From Bordetella parapertussis (GTDB lineage Bacteria; Pseudomonadota; Gammaproteobacteria; Burkholderiales; Burkholderiaceae_B): a DNA stretch of 64,000 nucleotides. The stretch is from contig CAMBFI010000013.1 of NCBI GenBank assembly GCA_945865935.1, positions 1 through 64,000 on the forward strand, read 5' to 3'. The position numbers were made by a program, and so were the translations under genes. This document shows positions 52,961 through 62,751 of this stretch, piece after piece (positions within the stretch are counted from its first letter, which is position 1; the number at the start of each line of letters is the position of its first letter). The notes under the pieces are model-generated. The model had not been told where the DNA came from and ran no database searches. It saw nothing but the letters and a program-made list of their open reading frames with translations.

Positions 52961-53914
52961 ATGCTGAGCTTTTTACTGAGGCGTCTGATTTACACCATGC
53001 CGATCATGCTTGGTGTCGCGCTTGTTTGTTTTTCTTTGGTGCACCTGGCACCCGGCGACCCGTTGATGGCGATTCTTCCACCTGATGCTTCGCAAGACTT
53101 GCGCGATAGGCTGATGGAGCTTTACGGGTTTAACCGCTCCTATCCAGAACAATTTTTTTCCTGGGTCGTGCGTGCACTGCAAGGCGATTTAGGGACCTCG
53201 ATCGCCTCGAATCGACCCGTCACCGACGAAGTGTTTAAAGCCGTCAAAAACACCTTACGTCTCGCTGTATTTGCGACACTGATTGGGTTTATATTTGGTT
53301 CCCTCTTCGGCTTTGTCGCGGGCTACTTTCAAAACTCTTGGATCGACAAGGCTGCCTCCTTGACGTCGGTCTTGGGCGTGAGCGTGCCCCACTACTGGCT
53401 AGGCATGGTCTTTGTGATCATCTTCAGTTCGACGCTAATGTGGTTACCCCCAAGCGGTGCGGGTCCCGGTGGCTCAGCAGACTGGGTCTGGAACCTTGAG
53501 CACATGAAGCATCTCATCCTGCCAGCGGTCACCATGAGCGTCATTCCCATGGGGATTATTGCGCGTACGGTTCGTGCGCTGGTGGCCGATATCCTTGCGC
53601 AAGAGTTCATCGTCGGTTTGCGCGCTAAAGGCTTAACCAACTTCGGCATCTTCGTTCACGTCGTCAAGAACGCAGCACCGACGGCTCTGGCCGTAATGGG
53701 TTTGCAACTCGGTTATTTACTTGGCGGATCGATCCTCATCGAAACCGTATTCTCTTGGCCTGGCACTGGATTTCTGTTGAACTCGGCAATTTTTCAACGT
53801 GATCTACCGCTACTACAGGGAACCATTCTTGTCCTTGCCATGTTTTTTGTTGTACTGAATATGATCGTCGACATCATTCAAACCCTGCTCGATCCTCGGA
53901 TCGCGCGTAGCTAA
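52961..53914 (+). CDS. Peptide-type ABC importer, DppB-like permease
   Basis: First inner-membrane permease. The 317-residue protein starts with the family opening LRRLIYTMPIMLGVALVCFSLVHLAPGDP, has about six membrane segments, and the EAA-type loop that contacts the ATPase (EFIVGLRAKGLTNFGIFVHVVKNA). Length and opening match DppB/OppB. It lies 96 bp after the binding protein because of the hairpin, and 18 bp before the next permease. Confidence 0.9.
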   Translation: MLSFLLRRLIYTMPIMLGVALVCFSLVHLAPGDPLMAILPPDASQDLRDRLMELYGFNRSYPEQFFSWVVRALQGDLGTSIASNRPVTDEVFKAVKNTLRLAVFATLIGFIFGSLFGFVAGYFQNSWIDKAASLTSVLGVSVPHYWLGMVFVIIFSSTLMWLPPSGAGPGGSADWVWNLEHMKHLILPAVTMSVIPMGIIARTVRALVADILAQEFIVGLRAKGLTNFGIFVHVVKNAAPTALAVMGLQLGYLLGGSILIETVFSWPGTGFLLNSAIFQRDLPLLQGTILVLAMFFVVLNMIVDIIQTLLDPRIARS

Positions 53915-53932
53915 TAGAACAGGGAATCTGAA

Positions 53933-54826
53933 ATGTTGAACATCACTGTCGACCCGACCAAAGTACCAGCCGTCATAACGGAGAAATCCACTGGCTACTG
54001 GCGTAATGTCGGACAACGTTTTATGCGGGACAAGCTAGCGATGTTCGCTGGTTTCATTATCTTGCTTTTGCTGATTATGGCGATCTTCGGGCCTTGGATT
54101 TCGCCCTATGACCCGTTTGCCTCATCGATCATGAAGCGACTCAAACCAATCGGTTTCCCAGGTCATTTACTGGGTACCGATGAACTCGGTCGCGACATGT
54201 TGACGAGACTCATTGTGGGCACCAAGCTGTCTCTGTTTATGGGGATTACGCCGGTGATCTTAGCCTTCTGTATCGGCTCAGTCATTGGGCTGATTGCGGG
54301 CTACGCAGGCGGCAAGCTCAACACGGTCATTATGCGGACGATTGACGTGTTTTATGCCTTCCCGTCTGTTCTACTGGCGATCGCCTTATCTGGAGTATTG
54401 GGTGCGGGCATTACCAATTCACTGATCTCCTTAACCATTGTGTTTATCCCGCCGATCGCTCGCGTTGCCGAGAGCGTCACGACCCAAATTCGAGGTCGTG
54501 ATTTTGTGGATGCGGCGCGCGCCTCTGGAGCAAACGCCTTCACGATTGTGCGCGTGCACGTCTTGGGTAACGTGCTTGGGCCCATCTTTGTTTACGCAAC
54601 AAGTTTAATTGCGGTCTCAATGATTTTGGCGTCGGGCTTAAGCTTCCTCGGGCTAGGTGTAAAGCCGCCAGAGCCAGAATGGGGCCTCATGCTTAATACT
54701 TTAAGGACGGCGATTTATGTCCAACCGTGGATCGCCGCGCTACCGGGCGTCATGATCTTCATCACGTCAATCGCTTTCAATCTGGTCTCTGATGGGTTGC
54801 GTACGGCCATGGAGATCAAAAACTGA
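53933..54826 (+). CDS. Peptide-type ABC importer, DppC-like permease
   Basis: Second permease. The 297-residue protein has the N-terminal cytoplasmic stretch and first membrane segment typical of DppC (DKLAMFAGFIILLLLIMAIFGPWISPYDPF), then HLLGTDELGRDMLTRLIVG, and the EAA loop (DFVDAARASGANAFTIVRVHVLGN). Its stop overlaps the start of the next gene (TGATG). Confidence 0.9.
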   Translation: MLNITVDPTKVPAVITEKSTGYWRNVGQRFMRDKLAMFAGFIILLLLIMAIFGPWISPYDPFASSIMKRLKPIGFPGHLLGTDELGRDMLTRLIVGTKLSLFMGITPVILAFCIGSVIGLIAGYAGGKLNTVIMRTIDVFYAFPSVLLAIALSGVLGAGITNSLISLTIVFIPPIARVAESVTTQIRGRDFVDAARASGANAFTIVRVHVLGNVLGPIFVYATSLIAVSMILASGLSFLGLGVKPPEPEWGLMLNTLRTAIYVQPWIAALPGVMIFITSIAFNLVSDGLRTAMEIKN

Positions 54827-55875
54827 TGGATACGACAGTGAAGAAGGAACCCGCTCCTGGTTCGGCACAACCTCTTTTAATGGTCAAGAATTTGATCAAA
54901 CACTTTGCCTTGAAAAAGGACGTGTTTGGCCGAGGCGGTGGTGTGGTGCGCGCCGTGGACGATATCGACTTTCTCGTGCGGCAAGGTGAAACACTGGGCG
55001 TGGTCGGTGAGTCAGGCTGTGGGAAATCGACAACCGCCAGGCTCTTGATGAATTTAACCCCCCCCGATCATGGCGACATCATCTTTGACGGTCACTCCGT
55101 TGGCGGCCGCGACTTGTCGCTCAAAGAGTTTCGGCGACAAGCGCAAATGGTGTTTCAGGATAGTTATGCGTCCTTGAACCCGCGCCTCACGATCGAGGAC
55201 TCGGTTGCTTTCGCGCCACAAGTGCACGGCGTGTCCAAAGACGATGCGGTCGAGCGCGCGCGCGACCTCTTAAGACGCGTCGGCTTAGATCCTAATCGCT
55301 TCGCGGAGCGCTATCCCCATGAATTGTCTGGCGGCCAACGGCAACGCGTCAACATCGCACGCGCCCTGGCGCTACAACCACGCCTCATCATCCTCGATGA
55401 GGCGGTATCGGCACTGGACAAGTCCGTCGAAGCGCAAGTACTTAATTTGCTCCTGGACTTGAAAGAAGATTTTGGCCTGACTTACGTCTTCATCAGTCAC
55501 GACCTGAACGTTGTGCGCTATATCTCCGATCGCGTGATGGTGATGTATCTCGGTCAAATTGTTGAAATCGGCGATTGCGAAACTCTATTCAAGCAACCCA
55601 AGCACCCCTACACGCGCGCCCTGCTCTCGTCGGTTCCGTCAATGGACCCCGACAACCGAACGGAAGAACCGCCGCTGTCGGGGGATCCGCCCAATCCCAT
55701 CAATCCCCCTTCGGGCTGTCGCTTTCACACTCGCTGCGTGCACGCACAAGCGATCTGTTCGCAGACGATGCCGGCCCTCGTCTCCGATACGGCCGGACAT
55801 GGTGTGGCCTGCCTCATGCATGTGGCGGGTAGTGGACACACCGATGCGCCGCGCGCTGCGCAGGAGGTCGCATGA
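54826..55875 (+). CDS. Peptide-type ABC importer, DppF-like ATPase
   Basis: One of two ATPases. The 349-residue protein has Walker A GESGCGKS (61-68), the signature LSGGQRQR, and the C-terminal oligopeptide-transporter segment with cysteines (CRFHTRCVHAQAICSQ), which in related proteins binds an iron-sulfur cluster. Walker B reads LIILDEAVSALDKS; most relatives have DEP and D-V-S, so the Pro to Ala and Val to Lys changes are unusual, but the catalytic Glu is kept. Overlaps the next gene by 4 bp. Confidence 0.9.
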   Translation: MDTTVKKEPAPGSAQPLLMVKNLIKHFALKKDVFGRGGGVVRAVDDIDFLVRQGETLGVVGESGCGKSTTARLLMNLTPPDHGDIIFDGHSVGGRDLSLKEFRRQAQMVFQDSYASLNPRLTIEDSVAFAPQVHGVSKDDAVERARDLLRRVGLDPNRFAERYPHELSGGQRQRVNIARALALQPRLIILDEAVSALDKSVEAQVLNLLLDLKEDFGLTYVFISHDLNVVRYISDRVMVMYLGQIVEIGDCETLFKQPKHPYTRALLSSVPSMDPDNRTEEPPLSGDPPNPINPPSGCRFHTRCVHAQAICSQTMPALVSDTAGHGVACLMHVAGSGHTDAPRAAQEVA

Positions 55876-56864
55876 ACGACGAAAAAACATTCTTGGATAT
55901 TCGTGATCTCACGGTGACATTCACAGGAGGTCGCAAGCCTGTGCGTGCGGTATCCGGCGTTAATTTAAAAGTGAAGCGCGGCGAAGTGGTCGCGCTGATT
56001 GGCGAATCCGGCTCAGGAAAAAGCGTCACGCTGCGTTCTATTCTGCGACTGCACAATCCGTCTCGCTCAGTATTGGAAGGACAAATCTTGGTGGGCGACC
56101 AAGACGTCGTGAAGCTCTCGGATTCCGAGTTGTCGGCATTTCGTGGCAAAGTGGCCTCGATGATTTTCCAAGAGCCGCTTCTCGCGCTTGATCCAGTTTA
56201 TACAGTCGGTGAGCAGATCACCGAAGCCATCCTGCGGCACGAGAACATCAGTAAGGAACAGGCACGTGCGCGTGCGCTATCGCTTTTTGAGCGCGTACGC
56301 ATTCCGAGCCCTGAACGTCGTCTTGATGCTTACCCTCATGAAATGTCAGGGGGCATGCGTCAACGCGCCATGATTTCACTAGCGCTGGCAAGCGAACCGC
56401 AACTGCTCCTCGCAGACGAACCCACTACGGCGCTCGATGCCACGGTGCAGATTCAAATTCTGCTCTTGTTGCGTGAATTGCAGCGTGAACTTGGTCTGTC
56501 GGTTGTATTTGTGACGCATGATATCGGCGCAGCCGTTGAGGTCGCTGACCGCATTGCCGTCATGTATGCAGGACGCATCGTCGAGCAAGGGACGACACGA
56601 ACGCTCATGCGCTCACCTCGTCACCCCTACACACGCGCCTTGCTTAAAAGTTTGGCCCATGGCTCAGTCAAGAAGGGAACGCGCTTGGAAACCATTTCAG
56701 GCTCTCCTCCGGACCTGAGCAATCTGCCGCCAGGATGTGTGTTTGCAGAACGCTGCGGCTTGGCGACTGACGACTGCAGAAAAGCGCTGCCTGAAACAAT
56801 CTGGCTCACTGAAGATCACAGCGCCAGATGTTTCAGGGTAGACCAGACGCTGCAGCCTGTGTAA
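55872..56864 (+). CDS. Peptide-type ABC importer, DppD-like ATPase
   Basis: Second ATPase. The 330-residue protein has Walker A GESGSGKS (44-51), signature MSGGMRQR, Walker B LLLADEPTTALD, and the C-terminal Cys segment (GCVFAERCGLATDDCRKALPE). Unlike in many dpp operons the DppF-like gene comes first and the DppD-like gene last. It is the last gene of the operon and ends 33 bp before the convergent clpB stop; no clear terminator is seen there. Confidence 0.9.
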   Translation: MNDEKTFLDIRDLTVTFTGGRKPVRAVSGVNLKVKRGEVVALIGESGSGKSVTLRSILRLHNPSRSVLEGQILVGDQDVVKLSDSELSAFRGKVASMIFQEPLLALDPVYTVGEQITEAILRHENISKEQARARALSLFERVRIPSPERRLDAYPHEMSGGMRQRAMISLALASEPQLLLADEPTTALDATVQIQILLLLRELQRELGLSVVFVTHDIGAAVEVADRIAVMYAGRIVEQGTTRTLMRSPRHPYTRALLKSLAHGSVKKGTRLETISGSPPDLSNLPPGCVFAERCGLATDDCRKALPETIWLTEDHSARCFRVDQTLQPV

Positions 56865-56897
56865 GCGCTGCTGCTCGACGCTGGTTATTGGCCTTAG

Positions 56898-59492
56898 TTA
56901 CTGGAGAGTTCGTTCAAACACGAACTTTCCGTCTCGCCAATCTACGGGCACGACATCACGCGGCCCAAACTTGCCTTGCAGGATCAACTTCGCAATCGGA
57001 TTTTCCAGTTGCTGTTGGATAGCCCGTTTCAGCGGTCTTGCGCCAAAGACTGGATCAAAGCCTGAGCGCGCGAGTTCGGCTTGCGCCGCAGGCGAGACCT
57101 CTAAAATCATCTCCTGCTGCAACATCCGTTTGGCCAAGCGTTGAATCTGCACACCAGCGATCTTCTCAATATGGGCACTATCCAAAGCATGGAACACCAC
57201 AACCTCATCAATGCGGTTCAAGAACTCTGGCCGGAAATGATTTTTCAAGTCATCCCATACAACCGCTTTGATCGCTTCGTAAGGCTGACCCACCATCGCT
57301 TGAATATGATGCGAGCCAAGGTTAGAGGTCATCACAATCACCGTATTACGAAAATCGACCGTACGTCCTTGTCCATCCGTGAGACGTCCATCGTCAAGCA
57401 CCTGCAACAGCACATTAAAGACATCGGGATGCGCTTTCTCGACCTCATCAAGCAATATCACGCTATAAGGTTTGCGACGCACTGCCTCGGTGAGATATCC
57501 ACCCTCTTCGTAGCCCACATAGCCCGGAGGAGCACCAATCAAGCGTGCAACCGAATGCTTTTCCATGAATTCGCTCATGTCGATTCGGATCAGCTGCTCA
57601 TCCGAATCAAACAAAAAGTCTGCCAAGGCTCGGGTCAGTTCGGTTTTACCCACACCTGTAGGGCCTAGAAATAAAAATGATCCATACGGGCGCGACGCAT
57701 CAGACAGCCCAGCACGTGAGCGCCTGATGGCATCAGCAACCAGACCAACCGCTTCATCTTGCCCAATGACACGCTGATGCAGACGATCTTCCATTTGCAA
57801 TAACTTATCGCGCTCACCCTGCATCATTTTCGACACTGGGATACCCGTCGCACGTGAGACGACCTCCGCAATCTCTTCCGCACCCACCTGTGTACGCAAC
57901 AAACGTGGCTTATCGCTCGCGTCAGCCGCTGCGCCAGCTCCTTCCGCCGCTTTCAGACGCGTCTCAAGCTCGGGCAACTTACCGTATTGAATTTCCGCGA
58001 GCTTGTCGAACTGACCTTTACGTTGCAATTCAGCCATCTCAGCGCGGGCACGCTCGATCTCTTCTTTAATCGACTGCGTCCCTTGTACGGCCGCTTTCTC
58101 GCTCTTCCAGATCACTTCAAAGTCGTTGTACTCGCGTTGTAATTTTTCAAGCTCTTCTTCGATAATTTGAAAACGACGCATCGAGCCCTCGTCGGTCTCT
58201 TTCTTGACGGCCTCACGCTCAATTTTTAATTGGATGATACGGCGATCAAGCCGATCCATCACTTCGGGTTTAGAGTCGATTTCCATACGAATACGGGCTG
58301 CTGCCTCATCGATCAAATCGATGGCCTTATCCGGCAAGAAGCGATCTGTGATGTAGCGATGCGAAAGCTCAGCGGCCGCAACAATCGCCGGATCGGTGAT
58401 CTCAACACCATGGTGCAACTCATAGCGTTCCTGCAAGCCACGTAAGATCGCAATGGTTGACTCCACATTGGGTTCATCGACAATGACCTTTTGGAAACGA
58501 CGCTCCAGCGCAGCATCTTTTTCAATGTATTTGCGGTATTCATCCAGTGTGGTCGCACCAATGCAATGCAACTCCCCACGTGCCAAGGCGGGTTTCAGCA
58601 TATTGCCTGCATCCATTGCGCCTTCGGCTTTGCCTGCGCCGACCATGGTGTGGATTTCGTCGATAAAGAGAATGCTGCTGCCGTCATCCTGGGATAGCTC
58701 TTTGAGCACAGCCTTTAAGCGCTCTTCAAACTCACCACGGAATTTAGCGCCAGCAAGCAAGCTCGCCAAATCGAGCGAAAGCACTCGCTTGCCGCGCAAG
58801 CTCTCAGGCACTTCATCATTCACAATGCGCTGGGCTAAGCCTTCCACAATCGCGGTCTTGCCCACTCCGGGTTCACCGATCAACACGGGATTGTTTTTTG
58901 TACGACGTTGCAGAATCTGTATTGCACGTCGAATCTCATCGTCACGTCCGATTACTGGATCGAGCTTTCCCTGACGGGCACGCTCGGTCAAGTCCATCGT
59001 GTATTTCGATAAGGCTTCACGATTAGACTCGCCCTCTTGATCTTTGACAGCTTCGCCACCACGTACGGCATCGATGGCTGCTTCAAGCGCTTTGCGCTGC
59101 AAACCGGCTTCTTTCAGCGCACGTCCCACGTCGCCTTTGTCATCGGCTAAGGCCAACAAAAAGAGTTCACTGGGGATGTAGGTGTCGCCGCGTTTTGAGG
59201 CTTCCTTATCCACACGTGTGAAAACAGCCTGCAGGTCGCGACTGACTTGAATGTTGCCATCACCGCCTTTGACTTGCGGCAAGGCCTTCAGGGTCGAGGC
59301 CAGACTCGTTTGCAATTTGTTGATCGCCACGCCCGCGCGTGCGAGCAGACTTGCCGCGCCGGTCTCACTGTCGGCGAGTAACGCAGACAGGACATGGGCC
59401 GGTTCGATGTAGGGGTGGTCCTGACGCGCGGCAACACTTTGCGCATCGGCGAGCGCCTGCTGAAATTTGGTCGTAAGTTTGTCAAAACGCAT
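56898..59492 (-). CDS. clpB: ClpB disaggregase
   Basis: Hsp100 chaperone that pulls proteins out of aggregates with DnaK. The 864-residue protein starts [19 protein letters not shown], with an N-domain, a first AAA+ domain (Walker A GEPGVGKT), a long coiled-coil middle domain (about 405-525), and a second AAA+ domain (Walker A GPTGVGKT, with [13 protein letters not shown]). The ATG at 59492 is chosen; the preceding open frame has no family match. A sigma-32-like promoter lies upstream. Confidence 0.98.
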   Translation of the reverse strand: MRFDKLTTKFQQALADAQSVAARQDHPYIEPAHVLSALLADSETGAASLLARAGVAINKLQTSLASTLKALPQVKGGDGNIQVSRDLQAVFTRVDKEASKRGDTYIPSELFLLALADDKGDVGRALKEAGLQRKALEAAIDAVRGGEAVKDQEGESNREALSKYTMDLTERARQGKLDPVIGRDDEIRRAIQILQRRTKNNPVLIGEPGVGKTAIVEGLAQRIVNDEVPESLRGKRVLSLDLASLLAGAKFRGEFEERLKAVLKELSQDDGSSILFIDEIHTMVGAGKAEGAMDAGNMLKPALARGELHCIGATTLDEYRKYIEKDAALERRFQKVIVDEPNVESTIAILRGLQERYELHHGVEITDPAIVAAAELSHRYITDRFLPDKAIDLIDEAAARIRMEIDSKPEVMDRLDRRIIQLKIEREAVKKETDEGSMRRFQIIEEELEKLQREYNDFEVIWKSEKAAVQGTQSIKEEIERARAEMAELQRKGQFDKLAEIQYGKLPELETRLKAAEGAGAAADASDKPRLLRTQVGAEEIAEVVSRATGIPVSKMMQGERDKLLQMEDRLHQRVIGQDEAVGLVADAIRRSRAGLSDASRPYGSFLFLGPTGVGKTELTRALADFLFDSDEQLIRIDMSEFMEKHSVARLIGAPPGYVGYEEGGYLTEAVRRKPYSVILLDEVEKAHPDVFNVLLQVLDDGRLTDGQGRTVDFRNTVIVMTSNLGSHHIQAMVGQPYEAIKAVVWDDLKNHFRPEFLNRIDEVVVFHALDSAHIEKIAGVQIQRLAKRMLQQEMILEVSPAAQAELARSGFDPVFGARPLKRAIQQQLENPIAKLILQGKFGPRDVVPVDWRDGKFVFERTLQ

Positions 59493-59544
59493 GGTGGTGC
59501 TCCTAACGAGGTGCGGCTTGTGGCCAAGATTTGATGCATAGAAG

Positions 59545-59570
59545 ATGCGGGCAAAACGCCACTTTTCAAT
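59545..59570 (-). promoter_or_regulatory. Sigma-32-like heat-shock promoter of clpB
   Basis: On the minus strand ATTGAAA is followed 12 bp later by CCCGCAT, close to the heat-shock consensus CTTGAAA and CCCCAT. The start would be near 59538, leaving a leader of about 46 nt before clpB. ClpB is a classical heat-shock gene, which supports the call. Confidence 0.65.
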
Positions 59571-59631
59571 GGGTGTTTGTTCAAATTCCATGCAACTCAC
59601 AAAAGCTTAGCCTTTTGGGCGCATAATACGC

Positions 59632-59645
59632 TTGATCCAAATCAA
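59632..59645 (+). promoter_or_regulatory. Perfect FNR box upstream of fnr
   Basis: TTGAT-CCAA-ATCAA is an exact FNR consensus palindrome, 60 bp before the fnr ATG. A -10-like TACAAT lies at 59652-59657, which would put the box centre near -25, overlapping the -35 region, a position that suits autorepression. If another start is used, activation cannot be excluded. Confidence 0.8.
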
Positions 59646-59704
59646 CGGGACTACAATAAGTCTTTGAGTGGTTAAACCGTCTCACCACACGAAGTGTCAA
59701 AGAC

Positions 59705-60430
59705 ATGCTTAAACATATTGCAGTGACAGAGGAAGCGACACACTGCTCCACCTGCATGATGGGCAGTGTTTGTTTGCCTGTGGGAATGCCCGCCACCGAG
59801 ATCGCCAAGCTAGACGATCTCGTCAAAGATCGCATTCGACTCGAAAAAGGCCAAGCGCTTTATCAGCACGGCGAGAAGCTGGACGCCCTGTTTGGCTTAC
59901 GCACGGGCTCTCTCAAGACGCAACTCGATGAAGCCAATGGCACGCACCAAATCACGGGGTTTTTCTTACCCGGCGAGATCGTAGGACTCGATGGAATGAT
60001 CGAGAGTAAGCACAGCTCGACGGCCATCGCCATGGAAGACTCGGAAGTCTGCGTCGTCAAGCTTCAAGACATCGACGAAATCTCGCGTTTTGTCCCGTCG
60101 CTTCAGCAGCAAGTTCGGCGTCTCATGAGTCGGGAGATCGCACGTTCGCATCAAGTGCTCTTAGCGCTAGGGTCCATGCGCTCGGAACAGCGGCTGGCGG
60201 CTTTTCTGTTGAACCTGTCGCAGCGCATGACTGCACTGGGATACTCTTCCAGTGAATTCATCATGCGCATGAGCCGTGAAGAACTTGGCAACTATCTTGG
60301 ACTCACCCTCGAGACGGTCAGCCGACTGTTCTCACGCTTCGCACGTGAGGGCGTGATCATCGTGAATCAACGCGACATTAAGATTATCGACATGGCTGCG
60401 CTTAACGAGTTACTCGGTAAGCCCTGTTAG
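59705..60430 (+). CDS. fnr: FNR-type oxygen-sensing transcription regulator
   Basis: CRP/FNR-family regulator that switches to anaerobic or microaerobic metabolism. The 241-residue protein has the cluster cysteines C14, C17 and C23 (CSTCMMGSVC) and C116 (SEVC), the four that bind the 4Fe-4S cluster in FNR, a cyclic-nucleotide-like domain, and a helix-turn-helix whose recognition helix reads ETVSRLFSRF, as in FNR proteins that read TTGAT-N4-ATCAA. A perfect such site lies upstream. The cco gene cluster at the right end is a typical FNR target. Its stop overlaps the convergent gene by 4 bp. Confidence 0.95.
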   Translation: MLKHIAVTEEATHCSTCMMGSVCLPVGMPATEIAKLDDLVKDRIRLEKGQALYQHGEKLDALFGLRTGSLKTQLDEANGTHQITGFFLPGEIVGLDGMIESKHSSTAIAMEDSEVCVVKLQDIDEISRFVPSLQQQVRRLMSREIARSHQVLLALGSMRSEQRLAAFLLNLSQRMTALGYSSSEFIMRMSREELGNYLGLTLETVSRLFSRFAREGVIIVNQRDIKIIDMAALNELLGKPC

Positions 60431-61458
60431 GCCGTATCCTGTTCCTGAAACAACTCAGTCCGGCAAAAATCCAGCGTCGTTTGCTGCGAAACCAAAATAG
60501 CACGGCCTAATTGCGCAGACCAGTGCGCGGCTCCCCCACCGGCCCGCGACCACTCGTTCAAACGGCGGGTATAAAGTTGCAAATCGTATTCATGCGTCAC
60601 GCCAATGGCCCCATGGACGGCATGCGATACCGACACAATCTTACTGACTGCTTGGCTCGTGTGTGCTTTGGCTAATGCGGCAAGCATCGGTAGAGGCTCC
60701 CACGATTGACTACGACAGGCCATTTCTGCCGCCATGCGCGCACCAAACACTAATTCAGCCACTTCACTAATTTGTTGTTGCAAGGCCTGGAAGCGACCGA
60801 TTGGTTTACCGAACTGCTCGCGCTGATTGGCGTGCGTGAGTGTCATCTCGAAGACGCGGTCGGCAGCGCCGGCAATCAGCACAGACAGAGATAAGGCAAG
60901 TGCGTGCTCAAACTGCGGCGTGGACCGACTTCCTAGGTGCGCGTCTTTCAACACCTCAGCAGACCAGGTCAGATCCGCGTCCAGTGAGCCGTGACCACCA
61001 GAGCGCGCGACCTCAGCCTTTGCCACAGGACAGAGCCAAACATTGCTGTCATGCTGCACAAGCACCCAATCCGCAACATAGCCAAAACTCACTGCGTGGG
61101 CGGTCAGTCGTCCGGACGCGGATTGAACCTGATACGGAGCAAACGTAATCGTGCCCTCAGGTACAGGCTTGCCAGCTTGATTCAACCACGCACGCGCAAA
61201 CAATGTATGGGCGTAAGGCAGCGGGACGGCATGGCGGCCCATACAAAAAACGATCGGCCAGATATCGACCAAAGCGAGTCCGGCCCCCTCGGCGCTTTCA
61301 GGAACGAGCGCATCAGCAAAGCCTGCAGAAAGCAATGTTTCCCATAACGCGGCGCGATCTGCACTGCCCTGCTCGACACTGCGTATCACGCTTGCGCCGC
61401 ACTCTTGAGAAAAAAACCGATCTGCCGATTCGTAAAATGAATTTTGCATGACGATCAC
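60427..61458 (-). CDS. Acyl-CoA dehydrogenase family protein (short, partner-type subunit)
   Basis: Flavoprotein-like protein of the acyl-CoA dehydrogenase family. The 343-residue protein has the N-terminal helical domain, a degenerate middle domain, and the C-terminal helical domain with HANQREQFGKPIGRFQALQ, but lacks the usual GGTREI ending segment that its upstream neighbour has; instead it has HGAIGVTHEYDLQLYTRR. Such pairs form alpha2-beta2 enzymes in steroid and other side-chain degradation. I start at the GTG overlapping the neighbour's stop (GTGA), since AGG lies 6-7 nt before it; an ATG at 61449 is possible. Confidence 0.8.
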   Translation of the reverse strand: MIVMQNSFYESADRFFSQECGASVIRSVEQGSADRAALWETLLSAGFADALVPESAEGAGLALVDIWPIVFCMGRHAVPLPYAHTLFARAWLNQAGKPVPEGTITFAPYQVQSASGRLTAHAVSFGYVADWVLVQHDSNVWLCPVAKAEVARSGGHGSLDADLTWSAEVLKDAHLGSRSTPQFEHALALSLSVLIAGAADRVFEMTLTHANQREQFGKPIGRFQALQQQISEVAELVFGARMAAEMACRSQSWEPLPMLAALAKAHTSQAVSKIVSVSHAVHGAIGVTHEYDLQLYTRRLNEWSRAGGGAAHWSAQLGRAILVSQQTTLDFCRTELFQEQDTA

Positions 61459-62606
61459 CGTAAGCCTAAGCCACGGGCGATGATCCCCCGCAGAATTTCG
61501 CGCGTACCACCGCGCAACGAGAAGGTCGCACCCATCTGCTCTAGATACCCTAGGGTGCGCAACAAATCACTTGAGGCAACAAAGTCAGGACGCGCACCCA
61601 GCCAGTCTGCGATTTGGCGAATCAAGCGTTGTTCAAAATCTGTACCGTAGTCTTTCACGACAGACGCGTCGATCGCTGGGCTTTCACCCTCCACGAGCTT
61701 TTGCGTTACCGCTAGGGATAGCGCTCGCAGCACAGACATTTCCGCAGCGAGCGCGCCAACGAGTGCTTGGGTCTCTGCATCCGCTATTTTTTGTGCACGG
61801 ACCTCGTCAAGCCAGCAGTCGAGCAAAGCGATGCTCGAGTAAATGCGCTCTGGACCGCTACGCTCAAACGCGAGCTCGGCATTGACTTGATCCCACCCTT
61901 GTCCGGGCGTGCCGACGAGCGCATCAGAGCCAAGTTTTACGTTATCGAAAAAAACTTCCGAAAAATGCGCATCACCGGCCATGTCAACGATAGGTCGAAT
62001 CGTGACGCCTGGCAGTTTGAGATCGATGATGACCTGAGACAATCCTTTTTGACGATCCGTGGTCTCACCGGACGTACGCACTAAGGCGATCATGTAATCA
62101 CAACCGTGGGCGTTCGTTGTCCAAATTTTGCTGCCATTAAGCCGCCAGCCATCCTCCGTGGGGGTCGCACGGGTTCTGATGCTGGCCAGATCAGAGCCTG
62201 AACTTGGCTCGCTCATCCCAATGCAAAAAAAGGCTTCGCCTCGACAGATTCGGGGAATATAAAACTCTTTTTGGACATCTGTGCCGTAGCGCAAAATCAG
62301 AGGACCGCTTTGTCGATCTGCAATCCAATGCGAAGCAACAGGTGCACCGGACGCTAACAACTCTTCAGACAGCACAAAACGCGAGAAAAACCCCTTGCCC
62401 GAACCACCGTAAGCGGCGGGAATCGTCAAGCCCAGCCAGCCTTTGGCTGCAAGACGTCGGCTAAAGCCATCGTCGGTTCCCATCCAGGAGCGCGACTTGA
62501 TGTGCGCAGGCACATCCCGCATTTCTTGCTTTAAGAAAGCACGAACCTCAGCGCGAAAGGCTCGCTCTTGTTCGGGCACCTGAGTGAACTCTAATGCGGT
62601 AAGCAT
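61455..62606 (-). CDS. Acyl-CoA dehydrogenase
   Basis: FAD enzyme that oxidises acyl-CoA thioesters to enoyl-CoA. The 383-residue protein has the substrate/flavin motifs of the middle domain (CIGMSEPSSGSDLAS and NGSKIWTTNAHG) and the C-terminal FAD segment SLRGGTREI. The ATG at 62606 gives the usual start. It is translationally coupled to the shorter dehydrogenase downstream and divergent from a MaoC-fold gene. Substrate unknown. Confidence 0.88.
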   Translation of the reverse strand: MLTALEFTQVPEQERAFRAEVRAFLKQEMRDVPAHIKSRSWMGTDDGFSRRLAAKGWLGLTIPAAYGGSGKGFFSRFVLSEELLASGAPVASHWIADRQSGPLILRYGTDVQKEFYIPRICRGEAFFCIGMSEPSSGSDLASIRTRATPTEDGWRLNGSKIWTTNAHGCDYMIALVRTSGETTDRQKGLSQVIIDLKLPGVTIRPIVDMAGDAHFSEVFFDNVKLGSDALVGTPGQGWDQVNAELAFERSGPERIYSSIALLDCWLDEVRAQKIADAETQALVGALAAEMSVLRALSLAVTQKLVEGESPAIDASVVKDYGTDFEQRLIRQIADWLGARPDFVASSDLLRTLGYLEQMGATFSLRGGTREILRGIIARGLGLR

Positions 62607-62643
62607 ATTCGTACGTATCCGGAAATTAAGAAAACTCAATCTA

Positions 62644-62660
62644 AGATGCCCGAGGCATCT
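62644..62660. promoter_or_regulatory. Perfect palindrome between acyl-CoA dehydrogenase and MaoC genes
   Basis: AGATGCC-CGA-GGCATCT has two perfect 7-bp arms, placed in the divergent spacer close to the dehydrogenase start. It could be an operator (for example of a TetR or GntR regulator) or an mRNA hairpin. No regulator gene is next to it. Confidence 0.4.
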
Positions 62661-62751
62661 GACCGCAATATACTAGGAATACAGCAACGTTGATTCAAGC
62701 CTCGATTGTAGGGGTTTGAAGAGTCCGGGGACAATCACTAAGGATAAAGAC

